A stretch of DNA of 64,000 nt from Tubulanus polymorphus (taxonomy: Eukaryota; Nemertea; Palaeonemertea; Tubulaniformes; Tubulanidae), in NCBI RefSeq assembly GCF_964204645.1, contig NC_134035.1, positions 4,648,501-4,712,500 of the forward strand, given 5' to 3'. Made by a program: the position numbers and the translations under genes. Below the pieces are notes generated by a model that saw only the letters and a program-made list of their open reading frames with translations, ran no database searches and was not told the DNA's origin. Positions 35,861 through 48,621 of the stretch are shown here, piece after piece (the first letter of the stretch is position 1; each line of letters starts with the position of its first letter).

Positions 35861-35900
35861 CAACTGTTCACATGGATGCCAAATGGGTCTGTGCCTATTT
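35861..35900 (+). repeat. Dispersed 40-bp repeat, copy 2
   Basis: CAACTGTTCACATGGATGCC with AAATGGGT matches 13553-13592. Downstream GGCTCAGGCCTGG is the reverse complement of a word near the other copy. Confidence 0.6.
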
Positions 35901-36029
35901 GGCTCAGGCCTGGACCGTGCTTATTTGGTCCGAGCTGAATTGTCTCCCTGTGATCGGCTGTCCTGAGTTCCCGTATGTCAACGAGGCTGACCGCACAAAA
36001 TCTTTCGAACTTCTATACACGACGCCGCC

Positions 36030-36218
36030 ATGGCCGCCGTTGCGCGATTGTTGACATTCGACGTGGTGATTCACGATCAAAAAACGTCGTCGTCATCGTC
36101 GCCACGTAATTACATTTCACGCGCGAAAAAAAAACCCGACGAATTCGACGCGAACGATGAATCGGACGCCGAAATAAAACGGCCTTTCACCGACAGGATG
36201 CGCGCGATCATTGGATAA
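36030..36218 (+). CDS. Candidate 62-codon ORF in strong start context
   Basis: The ATG lies in GACGCCGCCATGGCC, which matches the Kozak context at every key position, and the frame runs 62 codons to TAA. The predicted peptide has a hydrophobic start, a serine run at about residues 20-24, a Lys-rich stretch near 33-37 and an acidic Asp/Glu stretch near 39-48, like a disordered protein segment. I recognise no domain. It could be a small ORF, a first-exon fragment or chance in CpG-rich DNA. No TATA box, splice donor or second exon supports it. Confidence 0.15.
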   Translation: MAAVARLLTFDVVIHDQKTSSSSSPRNYISRAKKKPDEFDANDESDAEIKRPFTDRMRAIIG

Positions 36219-37549
36219 ATTGGCGCCGGAGAAAGCGCAATAATTGCCGGCTAACATCGATTGACCGACGCTCGAATTCGACTTATTCACTCAAATGACC
36301 GCGCTATTCACCGGCGCTTGTTCAATTTCCGTCCGACGTTCGGTCGTGTTTTTGACGGAATTATCGCCCATTCTACGCGGCGATCATGTGACACAGTGAA
36401 CCCCTAATACCGGCCGTAACCGAGTTTACTGGTAATTAGATCTTGTCGCGCGCGCTAGTCATCGGGGCGGGCAACGTCGGCGTTTTGAATTCGCGTAATC
36501 ACGTACTGTTGTTCCGGCCGGCCGTCGTGAATTTGGCCGACGTTTCGTCGCTATCGACCCCGTCGGCCACCTCTTCGTCCCTTCGACGAACCGACGAATT
36601 ATGCCACAATAAAGACAGATTTGGCCAGCAGATGTCGCTGAATCTGCTTCGGCTTGTAACGAAAGCGATACGAATTACTCGCCGTCGAAATATTCCCCTC
36701 ATTGAGCCGCATTCTTCTGGGGGCAGGTTTGAGGTTAGTTTTACCCTATTGAAGGGTAGAGGCAAGACGAGAAACGACGACCAAGAAACTTGCACCTAAA
36801 CCACAACCAGAACAAAAACCAATCAACTCTGCGTCAAAGACAAGAACTGTGAAAGACAACTCCGTGACTACATAAATCAGGACCCAGCTCCACAAGGGTG
36901 AGGTAGAAGATTTGACTCTGAGTTGAAAATAAACTAGTTTCAGTTAACTCTAACTCATTAGTGTGAAATGGCGTCCCGAATATGAGAAATCTAGTTAAAA
37001 ATCTTGAGACAAAAATTCCGCACACTTAGCATCAACGTCAACTTTGACTCACGTAGAATTATTCAGATTTCCAATGTTGTCACTTCGCGACGATCTTAAC
37101 CCAGAAGACTGTGACCCGGTTACTGGAAAGAAGAGCGCTGTCGTCTGCCGCCATCATCACCACCCGTGATCACGTGACGCTCAGTCAGCGACGTACGGCG
37201 GCGCGCGGAAGGTTACGACCGTTTTTCTTGAGTTAACGACGTAAACAATTTCCACAAGTAGATGCGCCTCGAGTAAAGATCGGGCGATCGAGCGAGTGAA
37301 AGAGAGAGACGACGACGACGACAGTGTCTCGACGGTGATAGCGATTATAACACCGTCGTTTTACCTGTCACAACGTAGCGACATCACCGCGCGCGCTACC
37401 AGCACATGATTAACTGTTCAGTTTTATCCGTCGTTCTTATCGTGACATCACCGCGCGAAAACGAGAGGCAATTAAAGATCGCCCAAATATATTCCCCCCA
37501 CGCTAGGACAGGCTTCCCATAACCTCGACTTTCGCGTTTGCCTCTCCGA
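36219..37549. other. Unassigned; CpG-rich 36.2-36.6 kb
   Basis: A 118-codon plus-strand frame (36443-36799) starts at TTG and is matched by a 98-codon minus-strand frame, so I do not call it. The rest is unique sequence with (GACGAC)n near 37307. Confidence 0.45.
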
Positions 37550-37670
37550 GCGTGACCTCCCTCTGTCTCTCCTAACCTCTCTCCCCTCTCTTCTTTTCTT
37601 CTAGATCATTCTCTCTCCTCACCTCTCTCGTTCACCCTCACCCCTCTAATCTCCTCTCCCAGCTCTATGG
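37550..37670 (+). repeat. Pyrimidine-rich (CTCTCC) tract
   Basis: The plus strand is nearly all C and T (CTAACCTCTCTCCCCTCTCT and similar). Confidence 0.9.
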
Positions 37671-38264
37671 TATGCAACCCCCATATGGAAACTGCCTATT
37701 ATCTCAAAATTCACTAAATTTTGTCAAGCATCTTTCGATTGTTCGTGCAATAGTGATCGACAAGTGAAACGGTGGGGTTAGGGAGGGTCGGGATGATCCA
37801 GGACAAGCCAGCAATTCATAGAAACATAACCACATCGTCACAAACTACAACAAAGTTACGGCGATTAATGAACAGAGTTTTCTATTCGTATTATTAATTA
37901 TTCCCGGAGGTTCGTCACGCCAGCTCGACGCGCACCGTCTATCATTCGTAGACGCACCACACTCAGACGTTGATCTCACAGAGAGCGAGAACAGTTTCAA
38001 AAATCCTACGAATTTTACCGATGACGACGAAGACGAAGATGCAGCAGTCGAGTCTGCGCACCGCGGGATGCGAACGAGACCGCGCGCGCATTCTTATCAA
38101 TTCATCGCATTTCTCAATTAATTTAGGTTTCCACTCAAATAAGAATCAGTCATCCAGAAATAAATCGTGCCAATCTCAAGGGCAAGGGTTCGTTTGATAT
38201 GAACTTCTCCGCGGTTCGTACGGTGGTGGTACTAGTGGGAATTAATTCGATCCTCTTCATTTGT
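37671..38264. other. Unassigned unique sequence
   Basis: No recognised gene or element. Confidence 0.5.
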
Positions 38265-38375
38265 TTCGAGGAAGAGGAGTGATGGGGAGGGAGAGGAGGG
38301 ATGAGGAAAAGGAGTGATGAGGAAGGAGAGGAGGGATGAAGGAAAGGATGGGAAGGAAAGGATGGGGTGATCTCG
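38265..38375 (+). repeat. Purine tract with GGAAAGGA/GGGATGAGG repeats
   Basis: GAGTGATG(G/A)GGA(G/A)GGAGAGG is duplicated about 33 bp apart, then runs into GGAAAGGATGGGAAGGAAAG. Confidence 0.88.
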
Positions 38376-39671
38376 TCAAGTCAAAGAAGACCTCGTTTTC
38401 TCGTGAACAGGATAATCACGAAAATGGTTTCATTGCGGCGTTCGGATTTTAAAACGATCCTCGTTTTGAATTGACGCTCGTTTTTCTAATTTCTCTCATC
38501 GTCGCCGTCGGTTACAAAAAAAAAACCCGTCGTCGAACCGTCTGACGAGTCGGAAAGTAACCGGAGCCGTTTTATATTGTTACCCGCCGCCGCCGATGTA
38601 GCACTAAACGCCTTTACACAGAACCGCGCCGTGTGTCGTCGGACTTTCAACAACGACGCCGAGGCACGGATAGTAACAGATAGCGAAGAAGAGACAAGAC
38701 ACTGAAAAATCCCTACCACTCTCTCTCTCTCTTTCTCTCTCCGTCTCTCTCTCTCTCGGGGGAACTCGGAAACTAAACCGGGCTTCCAACTTCGGTTGCC
38801 ATGGTTACGCGAAACATAATATAACTTGTCCTCAAAATATAAAAAAACGCCGGTTGTTGTGTCGGTATGTTCTGAGCTTTAACTCTCGTGCTCTCTTATT
38901 CTTTACGACGAAGAGAGAGACAGATAGAGAGAGAGAGACAGAGACGGGGAGAGAGACACAGAAAGAGAGAACGCATTCCGAAGTTTCCTCAGAGCGCAGA
39001 AAGTAAAGTGTAAGCTAATGAGAGTACTGACGTCTGGGGAGAATAAATCACGGCGAATGCGGCAGAAAAACGACTTTAATAGCTCGGCCGTTTGCATCGG
39101 GAATGAAGTCAATTGACTGCACCAGCGAGTGAGAACAGAGAGAGACAGAGAGAGAGGAGAGAGAGAGCTAGCGAGAACAACCGTCATCGCTAAATGTAAT
39201 TTAATAGTTTCATATCTATAAAGCGATGTTCAGCATTGTCGCAGTTACACACACATACGCACGGAATGGGAGAGATGACAATAGAATACGCTGTAACCAT
39301 CCAATCTATTACAGGGCCGTGGGTTTCGCTACCAATTTCGCTCCCGAAATATATCTATGATCTGATAAGCCTAAGGTCCGAAGAATGCATCGGCGAGATT
39401 CTCAACGTATAAAGGTTACAGGAGATAGATAGAGGTCTTACTAGAGGACGGCGTGTAAGCAGGACCCGGTTAAGACCGTTTGCAACAATAATCGAACATC
39501 TATAGCTACATTTCCTATTGAAATAGAACGACGCGTTGTTGGCTACAGATGAATGAGTTGATAATTAATATAATAAACATAACGACTACGACGACGATGA
39601 CTATGACATTGTCGGGCGCGATGTGTTCAGTCGCGTATAGAGTGGTAGCCGGTGAAGAACGTATACGATGA

Positions 39672-39705
<34 letters not shown>

Positions 39706-40040
39706 CGGCGCGCGCCATTGGTACAGCTGTCACCGTTCACACCAGTATTATTAATCAGTAGCATGCGTATTGCTGTTCGTCGGTTCGGGCTCCGGTTCTG
39801 CCGCCGCCGCCGCTGCTGTTGCTGCTGCAGTAATAACGTGCCTCTTTTGTATGCGTAATTAACGATACGAGCCGTGCATACTTGGCTGGGTATTTTTAAT
39901 GGGAATCTTCAATTTGTCTCGCAGGCGGGAGAGCACCGAGATGAACGAAGCCTTTAATCGGCAGCTCGAATACAAATACGGAACAAACGACCGTTGCGAG
40001 CGCGAAGAGATATCGATAGGAACCGACGACGGTCGGGTGG
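38376..40040. other. Unassigned; several (GA)n/(CT)n runs
   Basis: Microsatellites at about 38720-38757 (CT), 38911-38968 (GA), 39138-39170 (GA) and 39678-39705 (GA), plus (GCC)n-(GCT)n at 39798-39828. Frames across these are simple-sequence artefacts. Confidence 0.6.
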
Positions 40041-40480
40041 GACGGCGAGGAGAGGTCGACGTGTAGCGAGATGGGTCGGAATAAGGGGGTAAAGGACAAA
40101 GCGAGAAGGGAGGGAGAAGAAAGAGATGAGGGAGAGGAAGGATAGTGGGAAAGATTGAGGGAGAGGAGAGAGTGATAGAGGAGGAGAGGCAGAGATAGAG
40201 GGATAGAGGTAGAGAAAGAAGAAAGAGAAGATACAGAGGGAGAGAAGGGATAGAGGTAAAGATAGAGGGAGAGATGATCAAGAAAGAAAAACATGTCAAG
40301 TAGCCGATAATATAGAGGTTGTAAGACTAGGAGATAAATGGAAAATTGAGGTACAGAGAGAAATGAACCACGTTTATGATAGTGAAAATAGAGAAAACGA
40401 GAACATCAAAATGGCATGGAAGAGAAGTTGGCGAGATGTTTAGATGAAAAGTCTATCGTCGTTGTAAGGCAGAAATTTGA
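40041..40480 (+). repeat. Purine-rich (GAGATAGAGG) tract
   Basis: A/G-rich plus strand with recurrent GAGGTAGAGAAAGA and GGGATAGAGGTA words. The minus-strand 132- and 146-codon frames here are low-complexity Ser/Leu/Pro sequence. Confidence 0.85.
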
Positions 40481-40752
40481 ATGATCCTACAGAGACTGTG
40501 CAAAGAAAAACGCTCAATACAAAATGTAGAGAATGTCGAGCGCGCTCGGAGAAAAATGCTTAAAAACAATGCCGCTGAAGCCGTCGTGTGTTTACTTGAA
40601 TTTCTTAAACGGAGGATGTTTGCGAATTGAATGCGGACTCGAATTACCGGGCGTCCGTCGAGGCGACATGCTCGCCGAGTTGTCGCTAGTATTTATCTTT
40701 GTATTGTCGTACGATGAATTCAAGCAAACACGTTGATTGGGTTAGCCGTGTC

Positions 40753-40755
<3 letters not shown>

Positions 40756-40789
<34 letters not shown>

Positions 40790-40798
40790 GGAGAGAGC
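40756..40798 (+). repeat. (GA)n microsatellite
   Basis: About 16 perfect GA units ending in GCGGGAGAGAGCGCGC. Confidence 0.97.
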
Positions 40799-42300
40799 GC
40801 GCGGAGAGAAAAGAGAGGAGCTGTACACGTTACTGGTCGGGTCTGCGAGATATTTAACAGGCAGCTGCTGACACGACGGAATACACGCTGAATTAACCCC
40901 GACTGGTCATATACGGCTCCTCTTTACATAACCGCACCGTCGACTACTATCCGCTGCTACCGTTCTCAGCCAATACCGGAATAAACCGATTTGCCACGCC
41001 GAATGCGTGGTCGCCACGTTATTAATGGTTTCGATATTGCTTCAGTTTTAGAATGTTCCTAACGGGTCTGATTCGACACATTTTCTCGTCGTTTAATTTT
41101 CTTTATTTCCCGGAACACAAATTAACTGATAAGACAGAAATTTCAGCCACCTTGCCACGATGTGGAGCTATTAGCGCAAGGGGTTTCAGCTAGCAACTGC
41201 ATGTACCTAGGGTTGTAATGGACCAAGCAGACACCCTTTCCACAAGGCACTGATAAAAAAGTTTAGGTTTTAGGTTAGGGGTTGGCCAGCAGGTCGTGTC
41301 AGCTTTCCACAACGCGGTGCTGGTAAGGTTACGATCAAAGGGGTTAGCAACATCGCTATATACTATTAGTCAATACTAAAGGTTACTTTAATCAGCATGA
41401 ATGCCATAGTACCAATAACCATTTCATAAATTATAAAACGTCACCAGTGGGATAAACTGCCTGCGCACTTCTTAACGAGGGGTCACGTGCACGTACCCCC
41501 TTTAATCATAATATCATTACGATACACGATACAAAAAGCTTAGGTGAAACAGTATCTTAAATACCGGATAATTATAACCCGTGCACGACTCGTCCATTCT
41601 CTCTCGGCGATGTGCTTAGAAATAATCAGAAGGTTCGCTTACAAGATCAGATTTACTAAATATATCACGTATAAAGTCACCAGAGTTCATCATCGCAGCC
41701 GCCGCCATTTTTTTCTCTAGATTTTCGATTATCGCCTGAAAGATTGGCGCGTACGCCGATTTCATTGTTTAATGGTAGAGCGCCGAGCGTCGGCGCCAAT
41801 TTGACTCGTCGGCTTATGGCGCGATGGCGTGGTCAAACCGTCGCGCCATTCGTCGAAACAAAGCCGGCAGCAACGCGCCGCTGACAACCGAACGGCCGGC
41901 TAACTCCGCGATGATTGAGTCAGCGGACCAGCGCGATAAAAATGGACTTGCGGTCGGGTTAGTTGTTGCGCTAGGACCTAATCGAGACGCCAGGTAAGGT
42001 AGAATCCTATAATCTCTGTCATTTGCCGGTTGCAATGTGTCATTTAGTTGTCATCGCGTCCGGCCGCCGTCGACGACAAATTCATCGCAAATCCTTTAAT
42101 AGCCGAAGACTTAATACGCGGACGCTCGACGCGGCACAATGGTAAAAAGATCGCCACGTCGCAATTACACGCGATAATGCCGATAATCGCCGGCGAAATA
42201 TCAAAACTCACATTTCTGACGGTTCGTCGATGATGATTCGGACCGCGTCGGGTCAGAGGACGACGGCGACGACGACGCGGGAGCATAAACGCCGGCTACA
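40799..42300. other. Unassigned; CpG block at 41.7-42.3 kb
   Basis: Unique sequence. CAAGGCACTGATAA and TTAGGTTTTAGGTTAGGGGT at about 41250-41285 are mildly repetitive. The CpG-rich end has short frames on both strands. No gene recognised. Confidence 0.5.
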
Positions 42301-44660
42301 GACACGGCTACCCGCGATCTCGCAAAGCCATCCCACGACGTATTGAAAATAATCATGTTCGAAAAAAAATTCACGAAATCCGGAAATCGAGGACGATTTC
42401 AATGAGGAAGTTAAAGCGCGCTATGTGGCAATTGAGGATGATATAAACATGGAAGCTAAAATACTACTGCGGCAATCGAATTTATTACCAGGTAGCTAAT
42501 TCAGCCTAAGCTGGTCTCTCGAAAAGCTTAAATATAAAAGCTAAGCATTTATTACCATACCCCCCCCCCCAAAAAAAAAACATTTGTACACATTGTTCAA
42601 GTTTGTATCAACTTTCTTTTTATTCGATAATTTTATTTTTCTTGTAAATCCTCTATGCACCAGAAGTTTTGGTTAGAATTTAATAAACTATCTTATCTTA
42701 TCAAACGAACAGCTATGGTTAGATTGATACAATTCTCTACAGAGTATCATCTCCAGATACAAGATAGATCCACCATTGTCAGTGTCTGGCTGTATCCAAG
42801 TTTGGTAAAACGATTTGCCATTGATTTTGCCTTTGATTTGAGTTTCTAATCAAGAAAACGCAGGATAGAATAAATTTCAACAATATCAGAAAGCCTAATA
42901 CCCTCGGCATCGAGCCAAAATCGAGTTCCGCTAAAAGTCGGTTTTGGCCAATCAAAAATGAACGTAATTCGCAAAAAAATTCCCCTTAATGAGCGACTTG
43001 TAATGTAACCACGTCAAGCATCCGTCAGGTGGCGCTAGTAGTAAATGAATCTTGCGAGCTTGATTTCGGTTATAAACCTACGCAGATGAAAGGCTACAAT
43101 CGACAAAAAAACGGTTACAAAAAAAACACCATCCCACCAAAACTTCCCCCCCGGCCGCCGGCCGCGAAAATATTTATCAATAATTGACCGATATCTATTC
43201 GCGCGAGCGAGCGAGCGCGGCTGAGGCGTCGTTCGTAATAGAGAAATAACCGCGTCGCGAAATCGGTGCCATCTTTACGAAATCGCGGAATAAACGACGG
43301 CGAATGAAAAAGACTTTAGATCGTCGATCGAGATTCGAGCGAGAGCGCGCCGGCAAGAGACGGCGAAGTCATGAAACGTCAGATCCGTTCGGCTGATAAA
43401 TATCCGGGCGAACGCGCGGTAATATTTCTAGACGAAGAAGAAGAGATAGAAAACAACATCGCCCCTGTAATATACACAGAGATAGAGAGAGAGAGATGAG
43501 AGAAATATGAATCTTTCATGTAATTCGCGAATATTTCAGTTTTTTTTTTTTTTTTATTGCGGGAAGAAAGACACCAATCCGGTATCATTCGTAATAGATA
43601 AACGAAGCAAATATGTCGTCTTATCTTAAAACCCACGATAATGAAGAAAACTAAGAGAGTAACGTTTTTTCTTTGTAATCGTGGGTTTTTTATGCCATAA
43701 ACACAATTAAGATACTGTTTATATACATTGACACCTATAGTATGCATTATTTAGGGGGTTCTGTGTGTAAATTGATGTGCACTAACTACATCCTCAGTAC
43801 TGGCGCTTCAAAATAACTATTACGATCGTGAATTTTGGCGTGTCAAGTCAGTTTTCAAGCAAGTTTTGTATATGTCAAGTCAGTTTTCGCATCTTCAATT
43901 GTGTTATCATAGACAATCTATGTTGAAACCATCTTCGGGCGTCACTATTACAGAAGCTGTCCGATATATTCATTGTGTAAATAAACCGAGTCATTTTCTA
44001 ATAAATGCACGCGATAGAGCGTTGATCTATCTCTCACTGGCCAGCGGTCATCGCCGCAGTTGAGAAAGATGCTTGATGCATTTGTCATAGGAATAAACAA
44101 AGACTGGACCGTTGTACAATGTGTATGAATGTGTAGAGATAATAAAAGCCTGTGGGTGAACAAACTGAAATTCTGATGTATACGCCAACTAACTAACAAC
44201 TCATTTCACAATAACTCATCTAAGATGTTGATATTCTTGCGAGAGAGAACAAGAGAGAACAATGCCGGCCAGCGTATTTCTCATTGAATAATAGAACGCT
44301 GTCACCCCGTGAGCTGCAGTAGAATCGTAGCGATTGTTTCGGCAAAGATAGAACTCGCGAGCGGTTTCTATTGCAACCTGGTTTCTATTGCAACCGCGGA
44401 TGATAAAACGTGATAAGAGTTTCGTCTTACATGTGCGGCCTCCGCGAATAATGAATACTTAAAACGATCGTTTTCGAATATCTGTACTTATAGGGTTTGA
44501 TCGTAAGACATCAAATGGACTCACCCCCCCCCCCCTAATTGATTTCAGAAACTCGTCGGTATAATCAGGTATTCAAAGCGTTTTATGATTAGTCTTTGAA
44601 AAAAAAAAAAAACATATTTTGCAAAAAGATTGTTACAATCTAAAGCGCTTTTAAATAACA
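42301..44660. other. Unassigned; C/A and T homopolymers, one CTCF-like site
   Basis: Poly-C/poly-A junction at about 42561-42580 and a T-run at 43540-43556. CAGGTGGCGCT (43026-43036) is a close CTCF core match. GTCAAGTCAGTTTTC is duplicated at about 43842 and 43874. The 122-codon minus-strand frame at 43379-43747 has no recognised domain. Confidence 0.5.
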
Positions 44661-44710
44661 AATTATTATTATTTTCATTATTATTATTATCATTATTATC
44701 ATCATTATCA
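44661..44710 (+). repeat. (ATT)n/(ATC)n trinucleotide repeat
   Basis: About 16 ATT/ATC units. It gives an Asn/Asp artefact frame on the minus strand. Confidence 0.95.
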
Positions 44711-45317
44711 ATAAAGATTTGATTTGATAATCCGAAATGTTCCAATAATGTTCAGCAATACGAAGTTAGTCATAAATAAATCCAAAACACCTGAAAGAAC
44801 GCATCACTTCACTACATTATCACTCTATAATATACAGTATATATAGCCGTATCGGGAGCCTCACAGCTCTGTGTGCGATAAATCCATTTGATATTAACTG
44901 CGTTGTATATTGATAATAATTATTCTACATTACGTCGAAACGAGAGTCAAGGGCAATTTTCATTGAATTCCTATATTTCCGATCGAAACTGTCAATGTTG
45001 GAATTCCCCGGTCCTACTACACTACACACACACACACAGACACACAAACAGGTTGTGATCGATAGCAGTCATTGACTTGGACTCCTTACAACTCCCTCTT
45101 CTCTCCCTCTGTCTGTCTCCTGTCTCTCCTTGATCTATTGAATTTCACTCAGACTGTCTCAGTGGCGTGTACGCATTCGAGAGAGAGAGAGAGAGAGAGA
45201 GATCGGAAAAAAGAAATACCGCGTAAAGCAGTTTATCGAGTTTATTTTTCATAACAAACCCGACGACGAAGAGACGACAAAACGATCTGCGTCGAACTGA
45301 TTTCCTTCGACGTTCAG
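44711..45317. other. Unassigned; (CA)n and (GA)n
   Basis: (CA)n at 45024-45040 and (GA)12 at 45179-45202 within unique sequence. Confidence 0.6.
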
Positions 45318-45660
45318 TTATAGACCCCCTAAAGGCCCGAGTACCATACTAACCCCTACAGGCCCGAGTACCATACTAACCCCTACAGGCCCTGAGTACC
45401 ATACTAACCCCTAAAGGCCCGAGTACCATACTAACCCCTAAAGGCCCGAGTACCATACTAACCCCTACAGAATGAGGCCCGAGTACCGTATCAACACCTA
45501 CAGGCCTGAGTACCATACTAACCCTACAGGCCCAGTTAACATACTAATCCCTACAGGCCCAGTTAACATACTAATCCCTACAGGCCCAGTTAACATACTA
45601 ACCCTTACAAGCCTAGTTTACATACTAAACCCTACAGGCCAGAGTACCATGCTATATCAG
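45318..45660. repeat. 27-bp minisatellite, about 12 units
   Basis: GGCCCGAGTACCATACTAAC plus CCCTACA recurs every 27 bp (GGCCC at 45334, 45361, 45388). The later units change to CAGGCCCAGTTAACATACTA, so two subfamilies lie side by side. Confidence 0.95.
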
Positions 45661-47150
45661 AAGAAAACAGCTTTATAGGTCAGGAGACTTCACTTTTCTA
45701 TACTAAGGTTTTTCACGGTCTCAGTGCGAACACATACCCCCGTCCCCCTGGAGAAAACCGAGTTGGCTGATATTAAAATTAAGATTTCTGTGCTTCCTGA
45801 AATGTGCTTATATCAAAACGCTTCAAATTTTCATCATTTTCGCAAGACAAGGCCTGCAAACAAACCTCCCAACAAAATACTTCGCTAGCAAGTTTGTTCC
45901 ACAGAAACTTATATTCGCACCTCCCCAAGAGAGATCGCATACAGGCCCTGGTTTGGACGAATAAAAAGTCAGCGATTCTACGTGGCTGCAGAGAGTGGTT
46001 GAACATGAAGACGCCGGTTTGCACTCGGAATCTCAGCGGAACGGATCCTAGAAATGAAGTGCTCTGCACACAATCTGCTGATATTATTGTTTTCCTTCAA
46101 TCGAACCTGTCAAACCCTTCACGCGGCGGCGGCGGCAGCATCGTCTCTCGCTACAGAACTCGACGGTCGTTCCTCAGTCGCAGTAAGAACTCATCGACAC
46201 CGAAACCGAAACCTTCATTTTTACCCTCACTTTCGTCTCTCTACGATTTGTCACATTTCGCGAATGCGTTCTATTACCCGGTCGAGGACGACCACACTAT
46301 AGCACGCGGTTGAAAAATCGGTGTCCATTTGCAAATAACTTGTTTATATCCAGTTCGTAGGTTTCAACGATTTACCAGTTTCCGATGATTGTGGGCTTCA
46401 CACGTTACTAAGATTTACATTACGCGTAAGAAATTTTGTACTTCAACCTCATTATTTCGTCGAAATGAACAAGACGAAGAGAATCGAGATCTGGCAAACT
46501 GGAGAAATAGAATTTTTATTCGCTCGTAACCCCAAATGAAGCCGCATCGCAGCAAAGTCGGGCGTTTCCCTTCCCCGGCAAAATCATTTTCTAAAAACAG
46601 ATTTGTCGCGCGCGATAATTTCGACGACTCGAGGTGTGGAATTAAATGTTTAACGATGCCGCTGCCGACAATAAGTGGACGAAAGTCGCCGCCATGAATT
46701 ATGTGTTTCTCGGCGCGGTTCGTGCGACTAGTTTAAACAATGCAACGTAGCCCACGGCCGCGCTACGACCGACCGCCGAGCGAAACGTCTCCGGAATTTA
46801 TAAATAATTCCGTCGTCGTCGTCGTGTATTGAGAACGCGGGCTCGCGCGCGCCGGCGTATTCCCTCGCTCGCCGGTACTCGTCGTCATTCCGAACTGGAA
46901 ACGCTGGACGCAACTGTTTACGCAGTGGTCGGAATGCGGCTGACCGGACGACTCTTCTTGACAAGACGCGTCGCGCTTGAACTTCGTAATTTCCGTATAT
47001 GTGTATACGTATAGTTTGTATGTATATGTAGCATCGTCAGGAATACTTGACGACCCGCGGGGGCCGCATAAAGTCCGAACGCGGCGGTGTCTGCTGAAAT
47101 TACCGACAACAGGCTTAAAGGTCATTTTTCATTACCTACTCTTGAGTGCA
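45661..47150. other. Unassigned; longest open frame of the window
   Basis: A 169-codon frame on the plus strand (45804-46313) begins at GTG, and its first ATG is near 46006. A 96-codon minus-strand frame overlaps it. Neither peptide shows a domain I recognise; the (GGC)n run at about 46123 gives a Gly stretch. It could include an unrecognised exon, but I cannot support one. The CpG-rich block at 46.6-47.1 kb holds more overlapping frames. Confidence 0.4.
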
Positions 47151-47289
47151 GGCCCCAGTTACACAGTCGAAACTTAAGCGCGAAATTGGCCTTCGATCTT
47201 AAAACCGATCTTAAGTTGTTAGATTTGCTACAGAATGAACGCGGTCGTAGACCCGTCTTAAGCGTAAACCGCGACTATGCAACTGGGCC
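47151..47289. mobile_element. 139-bp TIR element (GGCCCAGTTGCA type)
   Basis: Left end GGCCCCAGTTACACAGTCG and right end ...CGCGACTATGCAACTGGGCC are inverted repeats of about 20 bp. Inside are paired CTTAAG words (ACTTAAGCGCG, GATCTTAAGTTG, CCGTCTTAAGCG) and TTAGATTTGCTACAGAA. It has no coding capacity and is closely related to 48622-48760. Confidence 0.85.
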
Positions 47290-47516
47290 TAGTTCTAATT
47301 TCTAATCTATTGAGAACCTCTACTGCGAATCCCTGCTACCTGAATTAAGCCTACCCGGAAATTCATTTTCTAGCCTCAAATATGTTGAGACTCCCGTCAA
47401 AACTGAACGAGACGAAAATCGACCAGAAAAATGCCATAACCATTGATAAACACACTATATCCATGTTGAGACGATGGCTATTAGGAAAGGATATGGTTGG
47501 GATTAGTATATACCAA
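47290..47516. other. Unassigned spacer
   Basis: Short unique sequence between the TIR element and the next array. A diverged repeat unit may start near 47470. Confidence 0.5.
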
Positions 47517-47850
47517 GATGACTATTAGGATATAGTCGATACGTTAAATAAACTACTAGCTCAAGGAAAACAGTATTCCTGCAGATGACTATCAAGATAT
47601 AGTCAAAACATTGAAAAAGCTACTAGCTCAAAGAATATAGAATTCCTGAAGATGACTTTTAGGATATAGTCGATACATTAAGTAAACTACTAGCTCAAGG
47701 AATAGAGTATTCCTGAAGATGACTATTGAGATATTGTCAAAACGCTGAATAAACTACTAGCTCAAAGAATACAGAATTCCTGAAGATGACTATTAAGATG
47801 TAGTCAAAACGTTGAATAAACTTCTAGCACAAGGGAACATTTTCAGCTTT
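47517..47850. repeat. 67-bp minisatellite, 5 units
   Basis: GATGAC landmarks at 47517, 47584, 47651, 47718 and 47785 are exactly 67 bp apart. Units read GATGACTATTAGGATATAGT, then CGATACGTTAAATAAACTAC and TAGCTCAAGGAA. Confidence 0.97.
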
Positions 47851-48173
47851 CGTATCATTGTTTTTGGTTATTACGGCGGGATCCTCTACATTCAATGTTC
47901 CTACTTAAACGGTTTTTTCTAGCAGAGGAATTATCGGCCAATCGGTGTACATCGATATATACATGTATTCATGGTGCGTTCATGTACACGCGCGTAACAA
48001 GCATCGTTATTGTCTTATGTCATGACTGCGAACCCTTCTACCACAACGCGTTCATTAATTATTTAATCGTTTAAAACAATGCGCAGCAGCAGCAGCAGCA
48101 ACAACGAAGCCGGCTGACGTGAGCTTTCTGAGCGCTTATTATCGAACGAGAACAAAGAACGGACGAGAGAAGG

Positions 48174-48213
<40 letters not shown>

Positions 48214-48621
48214 ATGTCCGTGTATAACTTACAGTGAGAATAGAACAGTTCGCCGTGCCACGAAGCTCAGGTGGACGACGACGAGCTTTTGTCTCTCCGC
48301 GCGCGCGAAAGAAAAACCCGGTTAAGGCAGCTTTTGTCTTCGCGTATTTGAGAAAACCCCATTACACCGGCTTTTGTCTCTATCTCGCTCTCCGGCGCAT
48401 TCGTCATATACGCCACTAGAAAAAACCCGTTACGCTCAAACGGCTTTAGTCATCGCGATGAGAAAAGGAGCCGTGAACACATCCTCGAGGCCTCGCCACA
48501 ACCATCTATCTGATAACGCTACCGACTTCAAGCGAATTAAAGATTTTCTAAATAGATTTCGAGCAATTTGCGATCACGATTAAAGAATAACGGCCGCTTC
48601 CGAAATATCAACTCATATCCT
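47851..48621. other. Unassigned; (CAG)n and (GA)n
   Basis: (CAG)6 at 48083-48103 and (GA)17 at 48178-48211. CCGGCTTTTGTCTC and related words (CAGCTTTTGTCTTCGCG, ACGAGCTTTTGTCTCTCCGC) recur three times at about 48282-48385, a loose short repeat. No gene recognised. Confidence 0.6.

Noticed and set aside
36443-36799. 118-codon plus-strand frame near the Kozak-context ORF
   Set aside because: It starts at TTG, and a 98-codon minus-strand frame covers the same bases; no domain or splice evidence.
39859-40299. 146- and 132-codon minus-strand frames
   Set aside because: They overlap in two phases over a GA-rich tract; this is a composition artefact.
45804-46313. 169-codon plus-strand open frame, the longest in the window
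   Set aside because: It begins at GTG, its first ATG is about 200 bp in, an open minus-strand frame overlaps it, and no domain is recognisable. A protein search or RNA evidence would decide.
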